Of a stretch of 64,000 nucleotides of DNA, positions 8,301 through 18,266 are shown piece after piece. This stretch comes from Vibrio inusitatus. Its GTDB lineage: Bacteria; Pseudomonadota; Gammaproteobacteria; Enterobacterales; Vibrionaceae. The stretch is from assembly GCA_024346935.1 (NCBI GenBank), contig AP024878.1:1302001-1366000 (forward strand), given 5' to 3'. How positions within the stretch are numbered: position 1 is the stretch's first letter; each line of letters starts with the position of its first letter. The notes under the pieces were generated by a model that was not told where the DNA came from, did no database searches, and saw nothing but the letters and a program-made list of their open reading frames with translations. The translations under genes were made by a program, and so were the position numbers.

Positions 8301-8927
8301 ATGGGCGCAGGACTTGACACAAAACAAAAGATTATTGAGGTCGCTGAGTCTTTGTTTGCAGAGAAAGGCTTCAAGGATACGTCTTTGCGTGCTATTACCA
8401 GCCAAGCTAACGTCAACCTTGCGTCGGTGAACTATCACTTCGGCGATAAAAAAACGCTGATCAGGGCAGTATTAGATCGGTATTTAGAGGAATTCATGCC
8501 GTTGCTGGACCGTGAACTTGAATCATTAGATTTACGTTCGCAGGTAACAATGACCGATGTTTTTTATGCGCTAAAAAGCCCCTTAACCAATCTTGATAAA
8601 GAGTTTAATCGGGGAGCTAGTCGATTTTTGCTACTGGTAGGGAGAGGTTATAGCGATGTGCAAGGTCACCTTAGGTGGTTTATTACAACGCGTTATGGGC
8701 ATGTTTTAGACAGGTTTACCCAGGCTGTGATTCAAGCCAATCCGAATCTAGATAAAGAGAAGTTGTTTTGGCGATTGCATTTTACCTTAGGCACCTGTGT
8801 TTTCACTATGGCCTCAAGTGAAGCTCTATTAGATATCGCCAATAGTGAGTTTGAAATAAATACCGATGTCGAAGCAATGTTCGACCAGATTGTGCCATTT
8901 TTGGCCGCGGGAATGTGTGCAGATTAA
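8301..8927 (+). CDS. psrA: TetR-family fatty-acid-responsive regulator PsrA
   Basis: A 208-residue TetR/AcrR regulator. The N-terminal helix-turn-helix is at about residues 25-50 (TSLRAITSQANVNLASVNYH, then FGDKK). The C-terminal part has FWRLHFTLGTCVFTM and ends in VPFLAAGMCAD; I recognise these as closely matching the end of Pseudomonas PsrA, which represses beta-oxidation genes until fatty acids or acyl-CoAs bind. ATG 8301 is preferred over TTG 8295, two codons upstream. The gene is 29 bases ahead of fadE and probably co-transcribed with it, so the regulator sits in the operon it controls. Confidence 0.85.
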   Translation: MGAGLDTKQKIIEVAESLFAEKGFKDTSLRAITSQANVNLASVNYHFGDKKTLIRAVLDRYLEEFMPLLDRELESLDLRSQVTMTDVFYALKSPLTNLDKEFNRGASRFLLLVGRGYSDVQGHLRWFITTRYGHVLDRFTQAVIQANPNLDKEKLFWRLHFTLGTCVFTMASSEALLDIANSEFEINTDVEAMFDQIVPFLAAGMCAD

Positions 8928-8956
8928 AGATTAACCATTAAGGGAAGGGGAAGGTT

Positions 8957-11245
8957 ATGACTTCATATAGAAGGAAATGGGTTAGTGATCCAGCGTTTAA
9001 AATGTTCAAGAAAGTATTGCCACCACTATCAGATACAGAAAAAGAGGCAATGGAAGCGGGGAGTGTTTGGTGGGAAGGCGACTTGTTTTCCGGTTCGCCA
9101 GATTGGGAAAAACTGCACGCTTACCCTGAACCAACCTTAACCGCCGAAGAGCAAAGTTTTGTCGATAACCAAGTAGAGACTCTTTTGGATATGATTGATG
9201 ACTACCAAGTCGTCAAAAAAGACAGAGACCTTCCTAAAGAAGTATGGGATTACCTCAAGAAAGAGAGGTTTTTCGCTTTAATCATTTCGAAAGACTATGG
9301 AGGTCGAGCATTTTCTTCCCTTGCTAACTCTACCATAGTAACCAAAATTGCTTCTCGAAGCCTAAGTGCTGCTGTGTCGGTCATGGTACCTAATTCCCTT
9401 GGACCTGGTGAGCTCCTGTCACATTATGGTACTGATGAACAAAAAAATTACTGGCTTCCGCGACTCGCCGATGGCCAAGATATCCCATGCTTTGCATTGA
9501 CGGGACCAGAAGCTGGATCCGATGCGGGAGCGATTCCTGATAGTGGCCATGTCTGTTATGGGGAGCATAATGGTGAGACAGTATTGGGCATTGAGCTAAG
9601 CTGGAATAAGCGATACATCACCTTAGCACCGGTCGCAACCGTATTGGGTTTAGCATTTAAGCTCCAAGACCCAGAAAACCTATTGGGTAAGGGCACGGAT
9701 CTTGGCATTACTTGCGCACTTATTCCAACCTCTCACCCAGGCGTGGAAAATGGCGAAAGACACGATCCTCTTGGGCTTGCGTTTATGAATGGACCGACCC
9801 GTGGTGAAAAGGTATTTATTCCGATTGATTGGCTTATTGGTGGCGCAGATTACGCCGGTAAAGGCTGGCGTATGCTAGTTGAATGTCTATCAGCAGGTCG
9901 AGGTATTTCATTGCCTGCTCTTGGGGCGGCTGTGGGACACTTAACGGCTAGAACAACAGGTGCATATTCACTGGTGCGTAAGCAATTTGGTTTGTCTATC
10001 GGCCGTTTTGAAGGCGTGGCGGAGAGTCTAGGTCGAATAGGCGGGTTAACGTATTTACTAGAGGCAAGTCGCACCTTAACTACTACAGCTCTTGATAGCG
10101 GAGAGAAACCGGGCATTGTGACGGCAATAGCTAAGTATCATATGACCGAAATGGCTCGCACTATTCTAGATGACTCTATGGATATCCATTCGGGTCGTGC
10201 TATTCAACAAGGGCCAATGAACTACCTTTCACACCATTACTACGGTATCCCAGTTGCGATAACGGTAGAGGGTGCCAATATCCTAACTCGGAACCTGATG
10301 ATATTTGGTCAAGGGGCAACACGTTGCCATCCTTATGTATTAAGCGAGATGGAGTTGGCTTCAGAGGCAGATACAGATAAAGCGGCAGGTAAATTTGATA
10401 CTTTGCTGTTCAAGCATATAACCCACGCTACCAAAAACAGTTTAGGTGCTTTAGGTGCAGCCTTAACGGGTTCTCACCTTATTTCTTCTCCTGTAAGCGG
10501 TAAAACAAAACGCTACTACAAACACATGACGCGATTAAGTAGAGCGCTTGCTGTAAGTTCTGATTTTGCGATGCTGACTTTAGGTGGAGACCTCAAACGC
10601 AAAGAATTGATCTCAGCGCGCCTAGGTGATTTGCTGAGTTACTTATATTTGGCTTCTGCTGCGTTGAAGAAATATCATGACGAGGGTGAACAGGAAAAAG
10701 ATCTAGCGTTTGTTCAGTATGCTGTAGAACACTGTTTGCACAACGGCGCGAAGGCATTGCAACAGGCGTATAATAACTTCCCTGTGGGTTGGGCAAAATA
10801 TGCGATGAAGGCGTTGGTATTCCCTATTGGCAATCATTTTCAGCCACCTAGTGATGCAGTGACGCTGAAAGTGGCTCAGCTGTTAATGGAGCAGGGCGAA
10901 CATAGAGAGCGCTTAACTAAGCTTTGCTATGTGAGTGATAAAGAAGACGATGCCGTTGGTATTATGGAGAGAGCATTTGACGCAATGTTGTCTGTTGCTC
11001 CTATAGAGAAAAAGGTTACCAAAGCGATTCGTGATGGACGTATTGATAAGAAACAACCCTTGCTGCAAAAGCTTAGCTTAGCTAAAGAGTTAGGGATTTT
11101 ATCTCAAGAAGAGGTGAATAAAGTGCTTGAAGCCGATAAGTTGCGTTACCGCGCTATACAAGTCGATCACTTTAGTCATGACTTTGAGGAGGTACTTACC
11201 GATAGACCTTCGGGCATTCGTCCAGTAAATAACGACGCTGCGTAA
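8957..11245 (+). CDS. fadE: Acyl-CoA dehydrogenase FadE
   Basis: A 762-residue member of the large FadE-type acyl-CoA dehydrogenases, which catalyse the first, FAD-dependent step of fatty-acid beta-oxidation. The FAD/substrate region shows CFALTGPEAGSDAGAI, and the mid-part LSAGRGISLPALG and AIQQGPMNYL are typical. The C-terminal third is the FadE-specific DUF1974 region. Unlike the E. coli protein (about 814 residues) it lacks the N-terminal membrane helices, so it is probably cytoplasmic or peripherally bound. The start has a purine-rich AAGGGGAAGG about eight bases upstream. Second gene after psrA; a terminator follows. Confidence 0.94.
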   Translation: MTSYRRKWVSDPAFKMFKKVLPPLSDTEKEAMEAGSVWWEGDLFSGSPDWEKLHAYPEPTLTAEEQSFVDNQVETLLDMIDDYQVVKKDRDLPKEVWDYLKKERFFALIISKDYGGRAFSSLANSTIVTKIASRSLSAAVSVMVPNSLGPGELLSHYGTDEQKNYWLPRLADGQDIPCFALTGPEAGSDAGAIPDSGHVCYGEHNGETVLGIELSWNKRYITLAPVATVLGLAFKLQDPENLLGKGTDLGITCALIPTSHPGVENGERHDPLGLAFMNGPTRGEKVFIPIDWLIGGADYAGKGWRMLVECLSAGRGISLPALGAAVGHLTARTTGAYSLVRKQFGLSIGRFEGVAESLGRIGGLTYLLEASRTLTTTALDSGEKPGIVTAIAKYHMTEMARTILDDSMDIHSGRAIQQGPMNYLSHHYYGIPVAITVEGANILTRNLMIFGQGATRCHPYVLSEMELASEADTDKAAGKFDTLLFKHITHATKNSLGALGAALTGSHLISSPVSGKTKRYYKHMTRLSRALAVSSDFAMLTLGGDLKRKELISARLGDLLSYLYLASAALKKYHDEGEQEKDLAFVQYAVEHCLHNGAKALQQAYNNFPVGWAKYAMKALVFPIGNHFQPPSDAVTLKVAQLLMEQGEHRERLTKLCYVSDKEDDAVGIMERAFDAMLSVAPIEKKVTKAIRDGRIDKKQPLLQKLSLAKELGILSQEEVNKVLEADKLRYRAIQVDHFSHDFEEVLTDRPSGIRPVNNDAA

Positions 11246-11255
11246 TTTAAAGCAT

Positions 11256-11285
11256 AAAAAAATCGCGCCTAGGCGCGATTTTTTT
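11256..11285. terminator. Bidirectional intrinsic terminator between fadE and the DUF3943 gene
   Basis: A-tract, TCGCGCCT, AGGCGCGA, T-tract: a perfect stem with seven A before and seven T after, able to stop both convergent transcripts. Confidence 0.93.
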
Positions 11286-11299
11286 ATCTGGGTTCTAGC

Positions 11300-12190
11300 T
11301 TAGAATTTTAAGCTGACTTGCATACCAATAAACTGTCTGTCGTATGGTGCGCCAGCATCTAAGGCAAAGACAGCGGCGTCTTGATAACCAAACCATGGAT
11401 TGGTTACAAAGTTTGCTTCTGTGTCTCCTCCCCACGCATCTGTTATCCAGTAGTGAATTTTACCTACAGGGTTTAAGAAGAACAGAGAAATGTTACCCAT
11501 AGTTTCAGAGCCCAAAACACGGCCTCCACTTGCTAAGATATCTTGTTCGCCCTGCAGCATAAGTTCACCGACCACAGCACCAAAAACGGGTGTTACAAAA
11601 AGGTCCTGCCATGATGGTACTTCTGCAAATGCTTCTACACCGTATTCCCAAAAGAAAGTCGACATAGTAAAAGAGTAGGCAAATGATTCAAACTCATTAA
11701 ATCCTGCGTGTCTTGCCGCGGTATAGTACACACCGCCGAAGTATGGGTGCATAACATAGTTTAGAAAATGTTCATCTCTGTCCCATGTTGGACCCGCTTT
11801 TACATTATCGACCCACTTCTCGCCTAATTTACTGAGGTCTCTATCATCATCTTCCCATTTAGTGATACTTTCGGGAAGAAGTGTCATAAGGCCAACAGTC
11901 GCTACACTCAAACCTAAAATTGTGTAGGTTTGTTCCGCAAGATAGTCCCAGTCACGACCATCAGAGATAGTTAAGTGCATAGGCCTAGTATTCGCGTCCA
12001 ACTTCAAGTCTGGCTCGTGATCATCTAATGATAATGCTGCATAATTGACAGACTTATTGGCACAATATTGATATGAGCTCTCACAGCTTGGCACATAAGA
12101 GAACTCAATATGTTTATTTGTGTCATACTCAGCAACAGCGGTAGTGCTAAAAAGGCCTAACAACGACATGGCAATTTTTTTAAACTGCAC
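11300..12190 (-). CDS. DUF3943 envelope protein
   Basis: A 296-residue protein with a signal peptide (residues 1-20, cleavage after AVA). Conserved-looking stretches are WVDNVKAGPTWDRDEHFLNY, HPYFGGVYYTAAR, FFWEYGVEAFAEVPSWQDL and VTPVFGAVVGE, which I recall as hallmarks of the DUF3943 family. The last residues (MQVSLKF) end in the aromatic typical of outer-membrane barrels, although the middle also holds a hydrophobic helix (ILGLSVATVGLMTLLP). Function is not known. Expressed alone, convergent with fadE. Confidence 0.78.
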   Translation of the reverse strand: MQFKKIAMSLLGLFSTTAVAEYDTNKHIEFSYVPSCESSYQYCANKSVNYAALSLDDHEPDLKLDANTRPMHLTISDGRDWDYLAEQTYTILGLSVATVGLMTLLPESITKWEDDDRDLSKLGEKWVDNVKAGPTWDRDEHFLNYVMHPYFGGVYYTAARHAGFNEFESFAYSFTMSTFFWEYGVEAFAEVPSWQDLFVTPVFGAVVGELMLQGEQDILASGGRVLGSETMGNISLFFLNPVGKIHYWITDAWGGDTEANFVTNPWFGYQDAAVFALDAGAPYDRQFIGMQVSLKF

Positions 12191-12382
12191 TAGATGCTCC
12201 CATGCAAAATATCTCGATCCATTTCACAATTATCTATTATTTTATGGCTAAATAAAACAGTGACTTACGATTATTACATTTTTGTTTTACAGCACGACGT
12301 AAACAATACGAAGTGTAGTTAACTTTTTGTTAATCCAAAACGGTTTATATTCAATTTTAATCTCCAAATAAAGACATTGATC

Positions 12383-13642
12383 ATGACTCAAGAAATAAAT
12401 GACAAGGCACGTGAAGTGCAAGCGCCTCGAATCGCAATGCTTAGTACGGGTGAAGAGGTGCTGTTTGGTGACATAGTCGATACCAATGCGAGTTGGCTGT
12501 CTGCCTTTTTATTTGAACGTGGCTTTCAAATGACAACTCGCACGACGGTAGGAGACTCTTTACAAGCAATTTCTGAGGGAATTTCATCGCTAGCGACAAA
12601 CCATGACATAGTCATCGTGAATGGCGGTTTGGGACCAACGAGTGATGACTTAACGGCTGAAGCGGCTGCTTTATGCGCAGAGATTGAATTAGAGCTTTAT
12701 GATGAGTGGATCGAACGTTTAGAGCTTATGTATTTGCAGTGGCAAAGACCTATGCCTTCATCGAACATTAAGCAAGCTATGCTACCCAAGGGCAGTGAGA
12801 TTCTAGATAATCCAAGAGGCACAGCATGTGGCTTTATGGTGAATATTCATGGTGCACTTTGTTATTTTACTCCTGGCGTTCCTCATGAATTCAAGACGAT
12901 GGTAGCTGAGCAGATCCTTCCTGATATTTCTCAACGTTTCTCTTCGGTGAGTCAAAAACAAGTTCATCGTATCTATACTTTCGGTTTGTCAGAGTCAGGT
13001 ATAGCCAATCGAATTGAAGCTTTAAAACTGCCTGCAGATGTGTCTTTAGGCTATCGTTCGGCGTTGCCCTTCATTGAAGTTAAGATTTTCTATAGTGACA
13101 GTTCAGAACAGGTTAGTGAGTTCATTGCTAGTGTGGAACAAGAGTTGTCTTTAAATACGATCTCAATAAATCAAGACGTACGCGACTTTGCGGCTTCATT
13201 GATGAAAGAGCAGGGGCGCGGACTTAATGTGTTTGACTGTGCGACTCAAGGATATTTCCATCATTGGATTGCAGAATCTTCGCTCAAGCACGATGTTACG
13301 ATTAACTCAGTGAATATTCCTACTGTGCTGAATCATTTCAAGGGTGATGATTATTTAATCACACTTGATGGCTTGTATGAGCAGTTTTCTCTCGAAAGAT
13401 CAGGCAGTAACACGCTAATTATTACTAACACTCAGTCAGGTGGCGTACAGTTTATACTAGAGGTGCAGGATAAGATCCTATCCCAATCGGTTGTATTTAA
13501 AAGAGATTACAGTTTTAACGCCCGCAATATAGTGATTTCTGCTATCGCTATCGATATGCTACGCCGTCACTTAAATAATGATGAGATGTTCGCAGACTAC
13601 GGTAGTGTGACTAGAGTCTCTTCCAACATAACTACGTTGTGA
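12383..13642 (+). CDS. CinA-related protein (YfaY-like, NMN deamidase-related)
   Basis: A 419-residue protein. The N-terminal half is a CinA/MoaB-type molybdopterin-binding-like domain with STGEEVLFGDIVDTNASWLS (residues 21-40), GGLGPTSDD (81-89) and TPGVPHEF. True CinA proteins carry a C-terminal NMN/ADP-ribose pyrophosphatase-deamidase domain; here that part (from about residue 270) is present in length but I do not see its usual motifs, as in E. coli YfaY. Deamidase activity is therefore uncertain. ATG 12383 is chosen over a TTG two codons earlier. Monocistronic. Confidence 0.82.
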   Translation: MTQEINDKAREVQAPRIAMLSTGEEVLFGDIVDTNASWLSAFLFERGFQMTTRTTVGDSLQAISEGISSLATNHDIVIVNGGLGPTSDDLTAEAAALCAEIELELYDEWIERLELMYLQWQRPMPSSNIKQAMLPKGSEILDNPRGTACGFMVNIHGALCYFTPGVPHEFKTMVAEQILPDISQRFSSVSQKQVHRIYTFGLSESGIANRIEALKLPADVSLGYRSALPFIEVKIFYSDSSEQVSEFIASVEQELSLNTISINQDVRDFAASLMKEQGRGLNVFDCATQGYFHHWIAESSLKHDVTINSVNIPTVLNHFKGDDYLITLDGLYEQFSLERSGSNTLIITNTQSGGVQFILEVQDKILSQSVVFKRDYSFNARNIVISAIAIDMLRRHLNNDEMFADYGSVTRVSSNITTL

Positions 13643-13860
13643 TCTTTTCTCTATATATGACGAACTGATACAACCAGTATGACTGACGGTCTGATTACAA
13701 TATAACGTTTTGTTCTAAAGGCTAAGTGTCTGTAAATTATAGAAATATTGAGGTGTTTCTAATTCAGAATAATTCACTACTTCTCTACTGTGTCACGAGG
13801 TTTATAATGGTGGCTCGCTCTTTAAAAAGAGTTGTCTCACTAACGGATAGGGAGGGTATT

Positions 13861-14196
13861 ATGCAAAACCAATCAAGGATTGAGATCTGGTACAAAGTAG
13901 GTACGGATCAGGTGTTGCTCGGAGAAGTCGATCACTCTGATCAAATCAATTTGCTGACTATGTGGCGAAGCGTCTCTATTCTCAACCGTGCAAATCTCAA
14001 TAATAGAGTTCAACAAACCGCTAATTATAGGCTCAAATTGTTTGATAACGACGGCCACTTAATGGGTAGTAAAGATGTTAGCGAAAATGACGCAGAGACG
14101 GTGCTAGGAAATAACCACTGGATGGTTCGTCAAAGTCGCAATCGCTTTGACAATACAGAAACGCCTTATACATGGGTACCTGTTGTTGCAGGTTAA
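13861..14196 (+). CDS. Orphan 111-residue protein
   Basis: The start at ATG 13861 is set by a strong AGGGAGGG about seven bases upstream; the longer frame beginning at 13726 is rejected. The product is small, soluble and polar with no signal peptide, membrane helix or cysteine motif. It begins MQNQSRIEIWYKVGTDQVLL and looks like a compact beta-strand-rich domain, with a repeated N/D-rich middle (FDNDGHLMGSKDVSENDAE). I do not recognise a family. It has its own 218-base upstream region and its own terminator, so it is a separate transcription unit. Confidence 0.65.
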   Translation: MQNQSRIEIWYKVGTDQVLLGEVDHSDQINLLTMWRSVSILNRANLNNRVQQTANYRLKLFDNDGHLMGSKDVSENDAETVLGNNHWMVRQSRNRFDNTETPYTWVPVVAG

Positions 14197-14235
14197 GTAA
14201 CTGCCTGAAAATTGAAGCGCCTAATATTAAAATAC

Positions 14236-14272
14236 AAAAAAGCCCCAAACATTTTTATGTTTGGGGCTTTTT
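14236..14272. terminator. Bidirectional terminator between the orphan gene and yfaE
   Basis: AGCCCCAAACAT, short T-rich loop, ATGTTTGGGGCT with A-tract before and T-tract after. It can end both the rightward orphan gene and the leftward nrd operon. Confidence 0.93.
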
Positions 14273-14287
14273 ACTATTACTAGCTAT

Positions 14288-14569
14288 CTAAGATGCTGAA
14301 CGTATTTCTTTATGTACGTTGACATCTTCAAGCTTAAGATCTGATTTGGCTCTGCAAATACAAGGCAGGATCTCATCTTCTTTAAGATAAGCCATAGCAA
14401 AGCCAACATACTCCACTTCGCCAGAGCTAATCTTACAGCGACATGCGCCACAATGGCCGTCCCTACAGTTGTATTCAGGTTTTAACCCTGACATTTCCAT
14501 AGATTCAAGAAGCGTTGTATTCTTTGAATTAACTAAGCTAGTAACCTTGTTTATCGTAACCTTATGCAT
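14288..14569 (-). CDS. yfaE: 2Fe-2S ferredoxin YfaE, ribonucleotide reductase maintenance protein
   Basis: A 93-residue plant-type ferredoxin. The cluster ligands are Cys35, Cys40, Cys43 and Cys70 (C-x4-C-x2-C-x26-C). In E. coli YfaE supplies electrons to rebuild the diferric-tyrosyl radical cofactor of NrdB. It is the last gene of the leftward nrdA-nrdB-yfaE operon, 19 bases after nrdB, the same order as in E. coli, which supports the same job. Confidence 0.94.
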   Translation of the reverse strand: MHKVTINKVTSLVNSKNTTLLESMEMSGLKPEYNCRDGHCGACRCKISSGEVEYVGFAMAYLKEDEILPCICRAKSDLKLEDVNVHKEIRSAS

Positions 14570-14588
14570 TGCTTAAGCCGTTGCTACC

Positions 14589-15722
14589 TTAAAGTTCAAA
14601 ATCTTCAAAATCGTCTGCAGACACTTCGTTATCAATTTGCCCTACAAGATAAGAGCTTATTTCAGCCTCTTGTGGTGCCACCTGAACGTTGTCAGACGAT
14701 AACCAAGCATTGATCCATGGGATAGGGTTGCTGGTTGCTTCAGGGTAAGCCGCATCCAAACCAACCGCATTCATGCGAATGTTAGTAATGTATTCTACGT
14801 ATTGGCACAAAATATCTTTGTTAAGACCTATCATAGAGCCATCTTTGAATAGATATTCTGCCCATTCTTTTTCTTGCTCTGCCGCTTCTTTAAACAGGTC
14901 AAAACACTGTTGTTTACATTCTTCTGCGATTTGCATGAAGCTAAAATCATCTTGTCCGTTGCGAAGCAAGTTGATCATATGTTGCGTACCGGATAAATGA
15001 AGGGCTTCATCACGAGCAATCAGCTTGATGATTTTTGCGTTACCTTCCATTAATTCACGTTCTGCAAAGGCGAATGAACAAGCGAAACTCACATAGAAAC
15101 GAATTGCTTCTAGAGCGTTAACTGACATAAGACATAGATAGAGTTTTTTCTTCAATGTATGAAGATTTACATCTACGATTTCACCCTTTATTTCATGTTT
15201 GCCTTCGCCGTAACGATGGTAGTCATTGGTAGCTTGAATGAGGTCATCGTAATAGTGTGCAATGTCTTTTGCACGCTTTAGGATGTGCTCATTTTCAACA
15301 ATGTCATCAAAGACAGTAGAAGGGTCATTCACAATATTTCGAATGATGTGCGTGTATGAACGCGAGTGAATCGTCTCTGAGAATGACCAAGTTTCAATCC
15401 AAGTCTCAACTTCTGGTAGAGATACTAATGGCAGCAGAGCTACGTTTGGGCTACGACCTTGAATTGAATCAAGCAATGTTTGGTACTTCAGGTTACTGAT
15501 AAATATATGTTTTTCGTGCTCAGGAAGCTTGTTGTAGTCGATGCGATCGCTTGATACATCCACTTCTTCTGGGCGCCAGAAAAACGACAGCTGTTTCTCG
15601 ATTAGCTTCTCGAAGATCTCGAATTTTTGTTGATCGTAGCGAGCAACGTTAACCGGCTGTCCCAAAAACATAGGTTCTTTAAGCTGGTCATTTTTGTTTT
15701 GAGTAAAAGTACTATAGGTCAT
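14589..15722 (-). CDS. nrdB: Ribonucleoside-diphosphate reductase class Ia, beta subunit NrdB
   Basis: A 377-residue ferritin-like protein that holds the diiron centre and the stable tyrosyl radical. The radical tyrosine is Tyr123 in [12 protein letters not shown] (Tyr122 in E. coli numbering without Met). Iron ligands lie in [23 protein letters not shown] and ARDEALHL. The acidic C-terminal tail ([10 protein letters not shown]) is the part that docks on NrdA. It lies 70 bases after nrdA with a hairpin in between and 19 bases before yfaE. Confidence 0.97.
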   Translation of the reverse strand: MTYSTFTQNKNDQLKEPMFLGQPVNVARYDQQKFEIFEKLIEKQLSFFWRPEEVDVSSDRIDYNKLPEHEKHIFISNLKYQTLLDSIQGRSPNVALLPLVSLPEVETWIETWSFSETIHSRSYTHIIRNIVNDPSTVFDDIVENEHILKRAKDIAHYYDDLIQATNDYHRYGEGKHEIKGEIVDVNLHTLKKKLYLCLMSVNALEAIRFYVSFACSFAFAERELMEGNAKIIKLIARDEALHLSGTQHMINLLRNGQDDFSFMQIAEECKQQCFDLFKEAAEQEKEWAEYLFKDGSMIGLNKDILCQYVEYITNIRMNAVGLDAAYPEATSNPIPWINAWLSSDNVQVAPQEAEISSYLVGQIDNEVSADDFEDFEL

Positions 15723-15759
15723 CAGAACCTCAATTATTCCATAAGTTAAACAGCAAAGT

Positions 15760-15779
15760 AGGGGTGAGTGCGCACCCCT
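15760..15779 (-). other. Hairpin between nrdA and nrdB
   Basis: AGGGGTG and CACCCCT form a seven-base-pair stem in the nrdA-nrdB spacer. It has no T-tract on the minus strand, so it is not a terminator; it may stabilise the upstream message end or balance the alpha and beta subunit levels (inference). Confidence 0.6.
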
Positions 15780-15792
15780 TCAGCTTAAAAAA

Positions 15793-18075
15793 TTAAATCT
15801 TACAACCGCCGCCTGCGCAGTCGTCATCTTGCTCAACAACCACATCTTTTTGGTCGTCTTTAGCGCCATCACGGGTATTGTGATAGTACAGAGTTTTAAC
15901 GCCCATCTTGTACGCGTTTAATAGGTCGCGAAGCAATAGCTTCATTGGTACCTTGCCACTTTCATACTTGTTAGGGTCGTAGTTAGTGTTTGCAGAGATT
16001 GATTGGTCTACAAACTTTTGCATGATACCTACAAGATTTAAATAACCATCGTTATTTGGGATATCCCAAAGTAGCTCATAGTTATCTTTATATTGTGTAA
16101 ATTCAGGGACGACTTGTTTCAGGATGCCATCTTTAGATGCCTTAACTGAAACGTAACCGCGTGGGGGTTCAATACCATTGGTTGCGTTTGAGATCTGAGA
16201 AGAAGTTTCAGATGGCATCAGGGCAGTCAATGTTGAATTGCGCAGACCAAATTGCTTGATCTCTTTACGCAATGTTTCCCAGTCGTAGTGAAGAGGCTCT
16301 TCACAAATCTTATCTAGAGAACGCTTGTAAGTATCGATAGGTAGAATACCTTGAGCATATGTCGTTTCATGGAACGACGGGCATGCTCCTTGCTCTTTCG
16401 CCAGTACTACAGATGCTTTCAATAGGTGATACTGAATGGCTTCAAATGTGCGGTGCGTTAGCGCGTTACCTGAGCCATCAGAGTACTTGACGCCATTTTT
16501 CGCTAGATAGTATGCGTAGTTGATTACACCCACACCTAACGTACGGCGATTCATCGTTGAAATACGAGCTGCAGGTAGCGGGTAGTCTTGATAATCAAGC
16601 AGAGCATCAAGTGCACGAACCACTAATTCTGAAAGTTCAGCAAGATCATCTAATTCGTTGATAGCACCTAGATTAAACGCAGACAGTGTACAAAGCGCGA
16701 TCTCACCGTTTTCATCATCGACGTTAGCAAGAGGTTTAGTCGGTAGTGCAATCTCAAGACATAAGTTTGATTGACGTACCGGCGCGACTTTAGAGTCAAA
16801 TGGGCTATGTGTATTACAATGGTCAACGTTTTGAATGTAGATACGGCCAGTAGAAGCGCGCTCTTGCATCAAGATGCTGAAAAGCTCAACGGCTTTAATT
16901 TGCTCTTGCTTGATGCTAGGGTCGCCTTCGTATTTAGCGTATAGGCGCTCAAATTCATCTTGGTCTTCGAAGAAGGCATCATAAAGGCCAGGGACATCCG
17001 AAGGAGAGAATAGGGTGATGTTTCCGCCTTCAATTAAGCGTTGGTACATCAGTTTGTTAAGTTGAACGCCGTAGTCCATATGACGAACACGGTTTTCTTC
17101 AACGCCGCGGTTGTTTTTAAGAACCATCAGGTTTTGAACTTCACCGTGCCACAACGGGTAGAAAACAGTTGCCGCACCACCACGCACACCACCTTGAGAG
17201 CAGCATTTAACGGCTGTTTGGAAGTATTTGTAGAATGGAATACAACCTGTGTGGAATGCTTCACCGTTACGGATTTCAGAGCCTAATGCACGAATACGAC
17301 CTGCATTGATGCCAATACCTGCACGTTGAGAAACGTAACGCACAATAGAGCTTGCTGTTGCATTAATAGAGTCAAGGCTATCGCCACACTCAATTAGAAC
17401 GCACGAGCTGAACTGTCGAGTAGGAGTACGAACGCCGGCCATGATTGGTGTCGGTAGTGAAATCTTGAACATAGATACCGCGTCATAGAAACGACGGATG
17501 TAATCTAGACGAGTTTCTCTAGGGTATTTTGAGAACAGACATGCAGAAACCAGCATATACAGAAACTGTGCACTCTCGTAAATCTCTTTAGTTACGCGGT
17601 TTTGTACGAAGTATTTGCCTTCAAGCTGCTTTACAGCGGCGTAAGAGAAGTTGAGATCGCGTCTGTGATCGATGAACGAATCCATTAATTCAAATTCTTC
17701 GCGAGAGTAATCTTCTATTAGGTGCTTGTCGTATTTACCCGCATCAACCATTTTAGAAACTTGGTCAAATAGTGTCGGTGGCTCGTACTGGCCATACGCT
17801 TTCTTACGTAGATGGAATACAGATAGACGCGCTGCTAGGAACTGATAATCAGGAGTCTCTTCAGAGATCAGATCGGCTGCTGCTTTGATGATAGTTTCGT
17901 GGATATCTGAGGTGGTGATTCCGTCATAGAACTGAATCTGTGATTTCAGCTCAACCTGAGAAACAGAGACATTATCTAGGCCTTCTGCAGCCCAAGTGAT
18001 CACGCGGTGGATCTTTTCTAGATCTATCGCTTCTTTGCGTCCGTGACGCTTTGTGACGGTAAGTTTTTGATTCAT
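15793..18075 (-). CDS. nrdA: Ribonucleoside-diphosphate reductase class Ia, alpha subunit NrdA
   Basis: The 760-residue catalytic subunit reduces ribonucleoside diphosphates to deoxy forms. The N-terminal ATP cone starts MNQKLTVTKRHGRKEAIDL; I place the start at ATG 18075 because it matches the family start, dropping eight upstream codons. Active-site stretches include RQFSSCVLIECGDS, QRAGIGINAGRIRALG, CSQGGVRGGAATVFYP and SNLCLEIALPT. The C-terminal redox pair is in DDDCAGGGCKI. First gene of the leftward nrdAB-yfaE operon; upstream lie NrdR-like boxes and a DnaA box. Confidence 0.97.
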   Translation of the reverse strand: MNQKLTVTKRHGRKEAIDLEKIHRVITWAAEGLDNVSVSQVELKSQIQFYDGITTSDIHETIIKAAADLISEETPDYQFLAARLSVFHLRKKAYGQYEPPTLFDQVSKMVDAGKYDKHLIEDYSREEFELMDSFIDHRRDLNFSYAAVKQLEGKYFVQNRVTKEIYESAQFLYMLVSACLFSKYPRETRLDYIRRFYDAVSMFKISLPTPIMAGVRTPTRQFSSCVLIECGDSLDSINATASSIVRYVSQRAGIGINAGRIRALGSEIRNGEAFHTGCIPFYKYFQTAVKCCSQGGVRGGAATVFYPLWHGEVQNLMVLKNNRGVEENRVRHMDYGVQLNKLMYQRLIEGGNITLFSPSDVPGLYDAFFEDQDEFERLYAKYEGDPSIKQEQIKAVELFSILMQERASTGRIYIQNVDHCNTHSPFDSKVAPVRQSNLCLEIALPTKPLANVDDENGEIALCTLSAFNLGAINELDDLAELSELVVRALDALLDYQDYPLPAARISTMNRRTLGVGVINYAYYLAKNGVKYSDGSGNALTHRTFEAIQYHLLKASVVLAKEQGACPSFHETTYAQGILPIDTYKRSLDKICEEPLHYDWETLRKEIKQFGLRNSTLTALMPSETSSQISNATNGIEPPRGYVSVKASKDGILKQVVPEFTQYKDNYELLWDIPNNDGYLNLVGIMQKFVDQSISANTNYDPNKYESGKVPMKLLLRDLLNAYKMGVKTLYYHNTRDGAKDDQKDVVVEQDDDCAGGGCKI

Positions 18076-18181
18076 TCTGTTAGATATCCATAACATCAAT
18101 GGTTAAAGCCACATTTTTAAACTTTGGCAGAAAAATATTAACGGCTTTGTGATCCATATCTACCTCTTTCGTGAGGTAGAA

Positions 18182-18227
18182 ACACTACATATAGGGGTGT
18201 TCCCTTTAACGACTTACAAGATAGTGC
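18182..18227 (-). promoter_or_regulatory. Pair of NrdR-like boxes upstream of nrdA
   Basis: ACACTACATATAGGGG (18182-18197) matches 13 of 16 positions of the NrdR consensus ACACWATATATWGTGT. A weaker second match, ACTTACAAGATAGTGC (18212-18227), fits about 10 of 16. The 30-base spacing is close to three helical turns, as for known tandem NrdR sites. NrdR represses nrd operons when (d)ATP is plentiful. The nrdR gene is not in this window. The first box is more secure than the second. Confidence 0.6.
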
Positions 18228-18266
18228 GGTTGGGGGGAGTTTTCAAGTTTAAGCGCAAGAATCTTC

